DNA from: Bacteroides caccae
Lineage (GTDB): Bacteria > Bacteroidota > Bacteroidia > Bacteroidales > Bacteroidaceae
DNA: 64,000 nt
Assembly (NCBI RefSeq): GCF_002222615.2
Contig: NZ_CP022412.2
Span: 3,038,001 to 3,102,000, forward strand
Direction: 5' to 3'
Shown here: positions 51,454 through 60,561 of the stretch, in pieces
How the letters are laid out: each line of letters opens with the position of its first letter
How positions within the stretch are numbered: position 1 is the stretch's first letter
Position numbers and translations under genes: made by a program
The notes under the pieces: generated by a model
The model's database searches: none
What the model was told of the DNA's origin: nothing
The model's input: only the letters and a program-made list of their open reading frames with translations

Positions 51454-53778
51454 ATGAGACAAATCTACTATACTTTATGCACATTGTTACGCGAATGCGG
51501 GTCGAATATCATAAGAGTAATATCCCTCTCTTTAGGTCTTACCATTGGTGTGCTGCTTTTCTCACAAATAGCCTTTGAACTGAGCTATGAACAATGCTAT
51601 CCGGAAGCGGAACGTCTGGCTCTTGTGCGGTGTCAGATGACAAATGCCAGTACAGGAGAGACAAGAGGGGATGATGGAGAAAATAGCTATGATTATACCG
51701 TCTTTGATGTGGTGGCAGCTACTTTGGCGCAAGATATGCCCGATGAAATAGAAACAGCCAGTTGTGTACTTCCTCAAACAGGTTTTAGTATTTATTATGA
51801 AGATAAACTGCTATCTGATATAAATTACATCTACGGAGACACTTGTTTCTTTCAGACCTTCGGCATACCGGTACTGAAAGGAACCCCCAAAGATATGATT
51901 ATGCCCGGAAGCGTTTTTGTATCTCAAAGCTTTGCCCGTAGAATATTTGGGGATGAAAATCCTATAGGAAAGGTGCTTTCGGCAGATAAACGACATGACT
52001 TTATCATTCGTGGCATATATAAGGACGTACCGGAAAATACGATGCTCGTTCACGACTTTGTTGTGTCTGTTCATCGGAACGGTGGTTATCAGGGAGGAGC
52101 AGGTTGGAGAGGAAATGATGTCTTTTATGCTTTTCTCCGTTTACGCGATGCTTCGGATATTGATAAGGTGAACAGTAATATTCAGCGAGTGATTAAAAAA
52201 TATACGTCTTTGGATTTGGACGGCTGGAAAGTTGAATTTAGTGCTATCCCACTGGTGAAGCGTCATTTGTCCTCTCCTGAAGTACAGAAACGGCTGGCTA
52301 TTTACGGATTCCTCGGCTTTGCTGTTTTCTTTGTAGCAATCATGAATTATATGTTGATATCCATTGCCACTTTGAGCCGCCGTGCGAAAGGAGTAGGTGT
52401 ACATAAATGTAATGGAGCTAGTTCGACCAATATCTTCAATATGTTTCTGGTAGAGACAGGAGTCCTTGTCATTATCTCCGTATTACTTAGCTTCTTACTG
52501 ATTTTCAATACACGTGGTTTGATTGAAGATTTACTTTCTGTCCGGCTTTCCTCGCTTTTTACATGGGAAACATTATGGGTGCCGTTACTCACTATCCTTG
52601 TACTTTTCATCGTGGCGGGCGGCATGCCGGGACGACTATTTTCACGTATTCCTGTCACGCAAGTGTTCCGTCGGTATACCGACGGAAAGAAAGGTTGGAA
52701 ACGCTCTCTGCTATTTGTGCAATTTACAGGAGTATCTTTCGTTTTGGGGTTACTATTGGTCACTTTATTACAGTACAGTCATCTTATGAACCGAGATATG
52801 GGGATCGTTGTGCCTGGTTTGACTCAAGCCGAAAGTTGGCTTCCCGGAGAGACGGTAGCGCATATAAAGGATGAATTGCGCCGCCAACCCATGGTAGAAG
52901 GAGTAACGGTTGCAGCGAATAGTGTGCTTGGCGAGTATTGGACACGAGGGCTGATAAATAATGAGGGTAAACGGATTACTACACTCAATTTCAACTATTG
53001 CCATTATAATTATCCTGAAGTAATGGGCATCAAAATAATAGAAGGAACTGATTTGAAAAAGCAGGACGATCTGCTGGTAAATGAAGAAGTGGTGCGCCTG
53101 ATGAAGTGGACCGACGGTGCAGTGGGGAAGCGGTTGAATGACGTTCCGGGAACGATTGTAGGTGTTTTCCGGGATATCCGTAACACTAGCTTTTATTCAC
53201 CCCAGTCTCCCATTGCGCTGATCGGAGATGAGAAGTATCATGCGAATCATGCATTCAATGTTCGCCTGAAAGAACCTTATAGTGAAAATCTGAAACGTCT
53301 GAATAAGTTTATGGAAAATACATTCCCGAATGTCGCTTTACGCTTTGTCTTGGTTGATGATATAATAAAAGGTGTATATAAAGATGTGTATCGTTTCCGC
53401 AATTCCGTCTGGATTACTTCTGCTTTCATTCTGCTGATTGTCATCATGGGACTGATTGGCTATGTGAACGATGAAACTCAACGCCGGAGCAAAGAGATAG
53501 CTATCCGGAAGGTGAACGGAGCTGAAGCCTCACACATCTTGAGGTTACTGACACGCGATATTCTTTGCGTTTCCGCCATTTCTATCCTGATAGGTACGGC
53601 TGTGTCTTATTTTGCAGGACGGGCATGGCTCGACCAGTTTGCAGAACAGATTGATTTGAATCCGTTACTTTTTATAGGTACAGCCTTATTTGTTCAATTG
53701 CTGATTATACTTTGTGTGGTACTCAAAGCATGGTATATTGCCAATGAAAATCCGGTAAAGAGTATCAAAAACGAATAG
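51454..53778 (+). CDS. ABC transporter permease, MacB/FtsX type (2)
   Basis: 774 residues, a close paralogue of the permease at 48446. Both share RQ/RH-F/I-YYT starts, the RRAKGVGVHKCNGA coupling segment, RLSSLFTWETLWVPL, IPVTQVFRRYTDGKKGWKR and the ending ANENPVKSIKNE. Periplasmic loops are the most divergent parts. The two probably form a heterodimer with the ATPase between them. The operon ends in the hairpin at 53788. Confidence 0.88.
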   Translation: MRQIYYTLCTLLRECGSNIIRVISLSLGLTIGVLLFSQIAFELSYEQCYPEAERLALVRCQMTNASTGETRGDDGENSYDYTVFDVVAATLAQDMPDEIETASCVLPQTGFSIYYEDKLLSDINYIYGDTCFFQTFGIPVLKGTPKDMIMPGSVFVSQSFARRIFGDENPIGKVLSADKRHDFIIRGIYKDVPENTMLVHDFVVSVHRNGGYQGGAGWRGNDVFYAFLRLRDASDIDKVNSNIQRVIKKYTSLDLDGWKVEFSAIPLVKRHLSSPEVQKRLAIYGFLGFAVFFVAIMNYMLISIATLSRRAKGVGVHKCNGASSTNIFNMFLVETGVLVIISVLLSFLLIFNTRGLIEDLLSVRLSSLFTWETLWVPLLTILVLFIVAGGMPGRLFSRIPVTQVFRRYTDGKKGWKRSLLFVQFTGVSFVLGLLLVTLLQYSHLMNRDMGIVVPGLTQAESWLPGETVAHIKDELRRQPMVEGVTVAANSVLGEYWTRGLINNEGKRITTLNFNYCHYNYPEVMGIKIIEGTDLKKQDDLLVNEEVVRLMKWTDGAVGKRLNDVPGTIVGVFRDIRNTSFYSPQSPIALIGDEKYHANHAFNVRLKEPYSENLKRLNKFMENTFPNVALRFVLVDDIIKGVYKDVYRFRNSVWITSAFILLIVIMGLIGYVNDETQRRSKEIAIRKVNGAEASHILRLLTRDILCVSAISILIGTAVSYFAGRAWLDQFAEQIDLNPLLFIGTALFVQLLIILCVVLKAWYIANENPVKSIKNE

Positions 53779-53787
53779 AAATAATAG

Positions 53788-53818
53788 GCAGAATAGGGTA
53801 GATACTACCTTATTCTGC
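53788..53818. terminator. Bidirectional hairpin between ABC operon and MATE gene
   Basis: GCAGAATAGGGTAG and CTACCTTATTCTGC pair over 14 bp with one G-U. It overlaps the last codons of the convergent MATE gene. Confidence 0.75.
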
Positions 53819-55168
53819 TATCGGATGTTGTTTGGAAACCTTCTTGATATAGATTATTAAACTGACTACCGCCGTGATAAATGCCAACGCATCCGACACC
53901 GGCATACTAATCCAGATCCCCTTCAATCCCCACCAGTTAGGGAAAAGTAACAAACAAGGCAACAAATAAAGCAACTGCCGTGTCAACGACAGGAAAATAC
54001 TTATTTTAGCCTTGCCGATGCTTTGGAAGAAGTTACCGATAACAATTTGTGCTCCTACGAATGGGAACATAATCACCGTGATGCGAAGCCCGTCGACGGC
54101 AAGATCGATCAAATGATCGCTGTCTGTGAAAATGGCCGATACTGCATGGGGAAAAAGTTCACAGATAAAGAATCCGCTACTGGTGATAACCACCCCCGAA
54201 ACAATTCCCAGTTTCAACGTCTGTTTCACCCGGTCTATCTTCTGTGCTCCGAAGTTGTAGCCTACAATAGGCTGCATTCCCATAGTTAATCCGAGCACAA
54301 TCATTACATAAAGCGTTAGCAACCGGTTGATAATACCATATGCCCCGATAGCCATATCGCCTCCATGATTTTGTAGACTGTTATTGATAATGATTACTAT
54401 GACACAAGCACATACATTCATCAGGAACGACGACATGCCGATAGCGAAGATATTGCCGACGATTCTACGCTTCATCTTCCATACCTTCCCTTCAAAATGT
54501 ACCGTACTGTCCTGCTTGAAGAAATGGCTCACTACCCACACCATACCGATCAACTGTGAAATGACTGTTGCCGTGGCAGCTCCTCGCATTCCCCATTCAA
54601 AGTGAAAGATAAAGATAGGAGCGAGGATGATGTTGGAGAGCACCGTTGCCATGGAAGTAATCATAGCCTTCTTCGGATATCCGGTGGCACGCATCACGTT
54701 ATTCAGCCCGATCATCGTATACGTGATCGGTGTTCCCAATAAAATAACCTGCATAAAGCTGCGGGCATAAGGAAGCGTATCTGCGCTGGCACCGAAAAAG
54801 ACTAGTATATCATCGAGGAAGATAAAAGACAATATTCCGAAAAAGAAAGAATTGGTGATACAAAGCATTAACGTGTGCGACAGGATTTCCGTAGCCCCTT
54901 TCATATCTTTCTGCCCTAGCCGGATAGATGCGAGCGTGGAACCTCCGGCAGAAACAAGTGTACAGAAGGCAACCACCAGATTCATCAGAGGGAAACTCAC
55001 CGCCAGTCCGGCGATAGCCATGGCGCCTACACCGTGCCCGATGAATATGCTGTCAATAATATTGTAGATAGAAGTAATTGTCATCCCGATAATGGCAGGG
55101 ATAGAATACTGCAACAGCAGTTTGCCGATACTCTCTTTTCCTAATATATGCGGGTCGTTTTTACTCAT
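53810..55168 (-). CDS. MATE family efflux transporter
   Basis: 452 residues, 12 membrane segments in two bundles. Family patterns: LLLQYSIPAIIGMTITSIYNIIDSIFIGHGVG at the start, VSFPLMNLVVAFCTLVSAGGSTLASIRLGQ, TGYPKKAMITSM, and GLTMGMQPIVGYNFGAQ in the second half. It exports drugs or metabolites by Na+ or H+ antiport. It is convergent with the ABC operon and divergent from the HAD gene. Confidence 0.92.
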   Translation of the reverse strand: MSKNDPHILGKESIGKLLLQYSIPAIIGMTITSIYNIIDSIFIGHGVGAMAIAGLAVSFPLMNLVVAFCTLVSAGGSTLASIRLGQKDMKGATEILSHTLMLCITNSFFFGILSFIFLDDILVFFGASADTLPYARSFMQVILLGTPITYTMIGLNNVMRATGYPKKAMITSMATVLSNIILAPIFIFHFEWGMRGAATATVISQLIGMVWVVSHFFKQDSTVHFEGKVWKMKRRIVGNIFAIGMSSFLMNVCACVIVIIINNSLQNHGGDMAIGAYGIINRLLTLYVMIVLGLTMGMQPIVGYNFGAQKIDRVKQTLKLGIVSGVVITSSGFFICELFPHAVSAIFTDSDHLIDLAVDGLRITVIMFPFVGAQIVIGNFFQSIGKAKISIFLSLTRQLLYLLPCLLLFPNWWGLKGIWISMPVSDALAFITAVVSLIIYIKKVSKQHPIAE

Positions 55169-55322
55169 GCGCCTGAATCTTTAATGTTGGATGAAAAACG
55201 AAAGTTACGTTTTTTTAAGTAGTGCAAAGGTACGAATAATTTGCCTGATTCGATGATTATTCGGAACTTTGCACAAGTCAATACACAAGGTTTAACGTTT
55301 AAGGTAAAAAGAAAGTTTAGCT

Positions 55323-55970
55323 ATGGATACAACAAAAATAATTGCAGTATTATTCGATTTTGACGGTGTGATTATGGACACCGAAACCCAGTATACTGTC
55401 TTTTGGAACGAGCAAGGGCATAAGTACCTAGGGGAAGAAGACTTCGGCCGCTGTATTAAAGGGCAAACATTGACACAAATCTATGAGAAATATTTCTCGG
55501 ACAAACTGGAAGCTCAGGAAGAAATAACCGCCCGCCTCAATCTCTTTGAGAAAGCGATGTCCTACGAATATATTCCCGGTGTAGAAGCTTTTATCGCTGA
55601 CCTTCGCCGTCATGGTGCAAAGATAGCGGTGGTGACCAGTTCCAATGAAGATAAGATGCAGAATGTTTATAACGCTCACCCCGAATTTAAAGGAATGGTA
55701 GACCGAATTCTGACCGGCGAGATGTTCGCCCATTCCAAGCCTGCTCCCGATTGTTTCCTGTTGGGTATGGAAGTATTCAGTGCGACTCCCGAAAACACCT
55801 ACGTATTTGAAGACTCTTTCCACGGGTTGCAAGCCGGAATGACATCCGGTGCTACCGTTATCGGTCTCGCCACTACTAACACACGAAAGGCCATTACCGG
55901 AAAAGCACACTATATAATAGATGACTTTGCGGAAATGACCTACGAAAAATTGCTTACGATGCAACGTTAA
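55323..55970 (+). CDS. HAD-IA hydrolase (beta-phosphoglucomutase-like)
   Basis: 215 residues. Motif I LFDFDGVIMDTETQY, motif II VVTSSNED, motif III Lys in FAHSKPAPDCFLLG, motif IV YVFEDSFHGLQAG. The helical C1 cap lies between about 15 and 85. The DFDGV/IMDTE start suits the beta-phosphoglucomutase or 2-deoxyglucose-6-phosphatase subgroup. Exact substrate unknown. Confidence 0.88.
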   Translation: MDTTKIIAVLFDFDGVIMDTETQYTVFWNEQGHKYLGEEDFGRCIKGQTLTQIYEKYFSDKLEAQEEITARLNLFEKAMSYEYIPGVEAFIADLRRHGAKIAVVTSSNEDKMQNVYNAHPEFKGMVDRILTGEMFAHSKPAPDCFLLGMEVFSATPENTYVFEDSFHGLQAGMTSGATVIGLATTNTRKAITGKAHYIIDDFAEMTYEKLLTMQR

Positions 55971-55998
55971 CGCTATTTCCTACAATATTTCAGTTTAT

Positions 55999-56041
55999 CC
56001 TTTCAATCGTTGCAAGGCAATTTTAGAGAACGATTGAAAGG
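55999..56041 (+). terminator. Terminator after the HAD gene
   Basis: CCTTTCAATCGTT at 55999-56011 pairs perfectly with AACGATTGAAAGG at 56029-56041, followed by T-rich sequence. Confidence 0.88.
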
Positions 56042-56080
56042 ATTTCTTGTTTTTCTTTCCCAGTTATGAATTAAATGTTA

Positions 56081-56088
56081 TAACTTTG
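56081..56088 (+). promoter_or_regulatory. Candidate -7 box of panB
   Basis: TAACTTTG fits TAnnTTTG, 67 bp upstream of the panB start codon. The upstream element is weak. Confidence 0.5.
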
Positions 56089-56154
56089 CCACAATTTTTG
56101 ATAGCATCCGACGCTATTATGGTACTTTAGTTTTTAATTTAAAATTTAAAAGAC

Positions 56155-56976
56155 ATGGCTGGTTATATATCAGATGATACAAGAAAAGTGACTACTCATC
56201 GCCTGGTTGAAATGAAACAGAGAGGCGAAAAAATATCTATGCTTACTGCGTATGATTACACTATGGCACAAATTGTAGACGGTGCGGGAATGGATGTAAT
56301 CCTTGTAGGCGACTCTGCTTCTAATGTAATGGCGGGTAATGTGACTACATTGCCTATCACTCTCGACCAGATGATTTATCATGCTAAATCCGTGGTTCGC
56401 GGAGTAAAACGTGCTATGGTGGTAGTCGATATGCCTTTCGGTTCCTATCAGGGAAATGAAATGGAAGGCCTTGCTTCTGCTATCCGTATTATGAAAGAAA
56501 GCCATGCAGACGCATTGAAACTGGAAGGTGGAGAAGAAATCATCGACACGGTGAAACGTATTATCAGTGCAGGCATTCCGGTCATGGGACACTTGGGACT
56601 AATGCCGCAGTCAATCAATAAATACGGAACCTATACTGTGCGTGCCAAGGACGATGCTGAAGCGGACAAACTGATTCGTGACGCTCATCTGCTTGAAGAA
56701 GCGGGTTGCTTCGCCATTGTTCTCGAAAAGATTCCCGCTACTCTTGCCGAACGTGTAGCTGCCGAACTGACAATCCCTATTATCGGTATTGGTGCCGGTG
56801 GTCATGTAGACGGTCAGGTATTGGTTATTCAGGATATGCTTGGGATGAACAACGGATTCCGTCCGCGTTTCCTTCGCCGTTATGCCGATTTATACACGGT
56901 AATGACCGACGCGATCAGTCGTTACGTATCCGACGTGAAGAATTGCTACTTCCCCAACGAGAAGGAACAATATTAA
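56155..56976 (+). CDS. panB: 3-methyl-2-oxobutanoate hydroxymethyltransferase
   Basis: 273 residues. Family signatures: [30 protein letters not shown] with metal-binding Asp, [31 protein letters not shown] and [21 protein letters not shown]. It adds a hydroxymethyl group from methylene-tetrahydrofolate to 2-oxoisovalerate in pantothenate synthesis. panC and panD are not in the window. An MFS gene follows after 8 bp, so the two are likely co-transcribed. Confidence 0.96.
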   Translation: MAGYISDDTRKVTTHRLVEMKQRGEKISMLTAYDYTMAQIVDGAGMDVILVGDSASNVMAGNVTTLPITLDQMIYHAKSVVRGVKRAMVVVDMPFGSYQGNEMEGLASAIRIMKESHADALKLEGGEEIIDTVKRIISAGIPVMGHLGLMPQSINKYGTYTVRAKDDAEADKLIRDAHLLEEAGCFAIVLEKIPATLAERVAAELTIPIIGIGAGGHVDGQVLVIQDMLGMNNGFRPRFLRRYADLYTVMTDAISRYVSDVKNCYFPNEKEQY

Positions 56977-56984
56977 GATAATAT

Positions 56985-58142
56985 ATGGCAGTTAAATTGT
57001 GGACAGTACATTTTATGCGGATATGTGTAGCTAATTTGCTGTTGTTTATATCCTTGTACGTGTTGTTTCCGGTGCTTCCCATTGAAATGTCGGAACGTCT
57101 CGGATTGCCGGTGACGGAGACAGGGGTTATCTTTCTCTTTTTCACGCTGGGAATGTTCCTTATCGGTCCTTTCCATGCCTATCTGGTAGATGCATACAAA
57201 CGTAAGAATGTATGCCTGTTTTCTTTTGCCCTTATGGTAGCGGCAACGGTAGGTTATGCTTTTGTGACGAACATTACGGAACTTATCCTGCTGAGCACCG
57301 TGCAGGGACTGGCATTCGGTATCGCTACTACCGCAGGAATTACGCTAGCCATTGACATTACGAACTCTACGCTTCGTAGTGCCGGAAACGTCAGTTTTTC
57401 ATGGATAGCACGACTGGGAATGATTCTCGGAATTATCCTCGGCGTCTGGTTCGACCAACACTATGCATTTAAGACTTTGCTAACGGTATCCGTTACCACT
57501 GGTGCTTTGGGGATTCTGACAGTAGCCGGTGTTTATGTTCCCTTTCGTGCACCGTTTGTCACTAAGCTGTATTCATTCGACCGCTTTCTGCTGCTTCGCG
57601 GGTGGGTTCCTGCCATAAACCTGATCCTGATAACGTTTATACCGGGGTTACTGATTCCGCTTGTACATCCTTCCCTCAACGATATCGTACTGGGAGATAC
57701 GGGTGTATCTATGCCCTTTTTCGCCGGAGTGGGAATGGGCTATCTGGCTTCCCTGGTTATCGCTCGCTTGTTTATCCTGAAAGAGAAAACGCTGAGGTTG
57801 GTGATTATGGGACTCGGATTGGAGATACTGGCAATCTGCCTGTTGAAAGCAGGTTATTCTAGCGGTATTTCTTCCGTTCTGCTGGGATTGGGATTAGGAC
57901 TGATAATGCCGGAATTTCTGGTGATGTTCGTAAAACTGTCTCACCATTGTCAACGGGGTACAGCCAATACAACTCATCTGCTGGCTGGTGAAGTCGGCAT
58001 TACACTTGGAATTGCTGTTGCGTGCTATATGGATACGGATACCGATCAAATGTTTTACATAGGACAAATCGTTGCTTCGGTCGCCTTATTGTTCTTTGTG
58101 CTGATAACGTATCCATATTATATCAAAAAGAAAGTGAGATAA
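56985..58142 (+). CDS. MFS transporter
   Basis: 385 residues with 12 predicted membrane segments. It starts LWTVHFMRICVANLLLFISLYVLFPVLP, with GPFHAYLVDAYKRKNVC as the loop 2-3 MFS motif. The second bundle includes FFAGVGMGYLASLVIARLF and LLGLGLGLIMPEFLVMFVKL. Substrate unknown. It is directly behind panB; whether it moves pantothenate or a precursor cannot be judged. Confidence 0.85.
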   Translation: MAVKLWTVHFMRICVANLLLFISLYVLFPVLPIEMSERLGLPVTETGVIFLFFTLGMFLIGPFHAYLVDAYKRKNVCLFSFALMVAATVGYAFVTNITELILLSTVQGLAFGIATTAGITLAIDITNSTLRSAGNVSFSWIARLGMILGIILGVWFDQHYAFKTLLTVSVTTGALGILTVAGVYVPFRAPFVTKLYSFDRFLLLRGWVPAINLILITFIPGLLIPLVHPSLNDIVLGDTGVSMPFFAGVGMGYLASLVIARLFILKEKTLRLVIMGLGLEILAICLLKAGYSSGISSVLLGLGLGLIMPEFLVMFVKLSHHCQRGTANTTHLLAGEVGITLGIAVACYMDTDTDQMFYIGQIVASVALLFFVLITYPYYIKKKVR

Positions 58143-58180
58143 GGCGTCATTATCCCTACGGCATTATGACGCTATGATAT

Positions 58181-58223
58181 AAAAATAGTGACGCTATTAC
58201 TTGCGGATAGCGTCACTATTTTT
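58181..58223. terminator. Bidirectional terminator between MFS and relA-like genes
   Basis: AAAAATAGTGACGCTAT at 58181-58197 and ATAGCGTCACTATTTTT at 58207-58223 form a perfect 17-bp stem between convergent genes. Confidence 0.92.
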
Positions 58224-58238
58224 ATATAGATTCGGTTC

Positions 58239-60455
58239 TTAATTCCGGCTTACTTGTTTTACTCCCTTTACCGTCCGTAGCTTCTTGATAAGAGCTTCCA
58301 GATGTCCGGTGTCACCTACCATGACAGTCAACGTTCCGGAGAACAACCCGTCGTTGGAATCAATCCCGATAGAACGCAGCGTGATACCATTCTCTTTGGA
58401 AATGATAGAAGTGATATTTGTTACGATACCGATATCATCATGCCCTACAACACGCAGCGTAATAGGATATTGCGTACCTACCGACTTACCCGCCCAACGT
58501 GCTTTCACAATCCGGTAGCCGAAACGCTCGCGCATTTGCGTAGCATTCGGACAGTCTGCCCGGTGAATCTTGATACCTCCGCTCACTGTCACGAATCCGA
58601 ACACATCATCTCCGTAAATAGGATTACAACATTTTGCCAGTTTAAATTCCAGTCCTTTCAGGTTCTGGTCGATCACAAGCACATCCTCTTTGGATGTTGA
58701 TTCCTCCTGTGCGGCTTGCAAATTGTAACCCTCGGCGCTACGGTAAATAATTTCATCATGCGTGTCGTTATCCCGTTTCTGCTGTTCGACATATTTATCC
58801 AGCGTCTCGTTGACATCCAGCGCTCCGTCCGCTATTTTCTGATAAAACTCCGTCACATTTTTGAATCCCAGACGCTTGATAAGGCGCATCATTGTCGCTT
58901 CATCATATTCCAGTTTGCGGTTTTTGAACTTTCGTTCCAGCGTCTCTTTAGCGAAAGCGTGCTGGCGTGCCACCATTTCTTTGAGTGCCTGCCGTATCTT
59001 GGTGCGTGCTTTAGAGGTCGTCACGATGTTCAGCCAGTCCTGTTTTGGTGTCTGGGTGTTCGATGTCATGATTTCCACCTGGTCGCCGCTGTTAAGCTTC
59101 TGTTTCAACTGTACATTTTTGCCGTTCACTTTGGCGCCGATGCATTTGCATCCCAGCTTACTGTGAATATGAAATGCAAAATCGAGTACAGTAGCTCCTT
59201 TGGCAAGTTTGAATAAATCCCCTTTCGGGGTAAATACAAATACCTCGTCTTCGTAAAGGTCCATTTTAAACTGGTCCATAACCTTCATCGAATCGTTGTC
59301 GGCGTTTTCCAGTGCCTCCCTGACGGAAGTCAGCCATTCGTCCAGTCCCGTCTCGCCTTTGATACCTTTATATCTCCAGTGGGCGGCCAAACCCCGCTCT
59401 GCGATTTCGTCCATTCGGCGGGTACGGATCTGTACCTCCACCCATTTTCCTTCCGGCCCCATGACGGTGATGTGCAACGACTCATAACCATTACTTTTCG
59501 GAATCGAGAGCCAGTCGCGCAGACGCTTCGGGTTCGGTTGGTACATATCCGTCACAATAGAATACACCTGCCAGCACTCCTGCTTTTCCTTAGCGGGTTC
59601 CGGATCGGAATCCAGGATAATACGAATAGCGAACAAGTCATAAATCCCTTCAAACGGAGTCTTCTGCTTCTGAATCTTGTTCCATATAGAATGTATCGAC
59701 TTGGTGCGTCCCTTAATGTCGAACGTCAGTCCGGCTTCCGCGACCTTCTTTTTTATCGGTTCGATGAAGGCGGCAATATATTTGTCGCGGGAAGCTTTCG
59801 TCTCGTTCAGCTTCTCCTTTATATAATAATACGTTTCCCGTTGGGTGTACTTCAATGATAAGTCTTCCAGCTCCGACTTTAGCTTGTAAAGCCCCAGCTT
59901 GTGTGCCAGTGGAGCATATAGGTATGCTGCCTCATTCGCAACCTTGACGCGGTCTTCCTCGTTTCCGGTATCCTTAATCTGGCGCATTACGTTCACACGG
60001 TCGGCAATCATAATCAGGATCACACGCATATCTTCGGCAAATGACAGGAGAAGGTTGCGGAAATTCTCCGATTCGATAGCCGGACTCTTGGAGTACAGTT
60101 CATTCGTTTTCACTAGTCCTTTGATGATACTGCCTACATCTTCCCCGTATTCGGTGTTCACGTCCTCAATGCTCAGGATATGTGCTTTCACAATTTCATG
60201 CAGCATGATTCCGATAAGGCACGAACCTTTCATTCCGATTTCCTCGGCTACGATAACAGCCGTTTGTAAATCTCTGATGACGGGATTCATCCCGAAGTTA
60301 TTGCGTTGCAACCCGTTACATTGGGCGGCTTTGATTAGATGTTTCTTTAACTTTTGGCAATCCCTCCAGGAAATACTGTCTCCGGCGGATTGCATTAAAT
60401 GCCGGTAGAGTGAAAAAAGCTCCTTTTTTTCCTCTGATGTAAAAAAGTCGTCCAT
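58239..60455 (-). CDS. relA: RelA/SpoT homologue: (p)ppGpp synthetase with degenerate hydrolase domain
   Basis: 738 residues from the ATG at 60455. Long RSH layout: N-terminal HD-like domain, synthetase about 230-370, TGS about 400-460, and C-terminal ACT. The synthetase domain is intact (FEGIYDLFAIRIILDS, SIPKSNGYESLHITV, WVEVQIRTRRMDEIAERGLAAHWRYKG). In the HD domain the metal-binding His-Asp reads His86-Glu87 (IMLHEIVKAH), the following ED pair is missing, and the late Asn (LADRTHNM in SpoT) is shifted (IADRVNVM). The hydrolase is therefore probably dead, making this a RelA-type enzyme; a separate SpoT would be needed elsewhere in the genome. Confidence 0.9.
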   Translation of the reverse strand: MDDFFTSEEKKELFSLYRHLMQSAGDSISWRDCQKLKKHLIKAAQCNGLQRNNFGMNPVIRDLQTAVIVAEEIGMKGSCLIGIMLHEIVKAHILSIEDVNTEYGEDVGSIIKGLVKTNELYSKSPAIESENFRNLLLSFAEDMRVILIMIADRVNVMRQIKDTGNEEDRVKVANEAAYLYAPLAHKLGLYKLKSELEDLSLKYTQRETYYYIKEKLNETKASRDKYIAAFIEPIKKKVAEAGLTFDIKGRTKSIHSIWNKIQKQKTPFEGIYDLFAIRIILDSDPEPAKEKQECWQVYSIVTDMYQPNPKRLRDWLSIPKSNGYESLHITVMGPEGKWVEVQIRTRRMDEIAERGLAAHWRYKGIKGETGLDEWLTSVREALENADNDSMKVMDQFKMDLYEDEVFVFTPKGDLFKLAKGATVLDFAFHIHSKLGCKCIGAKVNGKNVQLKQKLNSGDQVEIMTSNTQTPKQDWLNIVTTSKARTKIRQALKEMVARQHAFAKETLERKFKNRKLEYDEATMMRLIKRLGFKNVTEFYQKIADGALDVNETLDKYVEQQKRDNDTHDEIIYRSAEGYNLQAAQEESTSKEDVLVIDQNLKGLEFKLAKCCNPIYGDDVFGFVTVSGGIKIHRADCPNATQMRERFGYRIVKARWAGKSVGTQYPITLRVVGHDDIGIVTNITSIISKENGITLRSIGIDSNDGLFSGTLTVMVGDTGHLEALIKKLRTVKGVKQVSRN

Positions 60456-60561
60456 ATTCAATCTTGTTAATTCGACGTAAAATTACTTTTTTTCTTGGTT
60501 ATTCGGTAAGAAGTAAATAACATTTTGTATTTTTGGGCATCAATTAATTAAAATAGATAGT

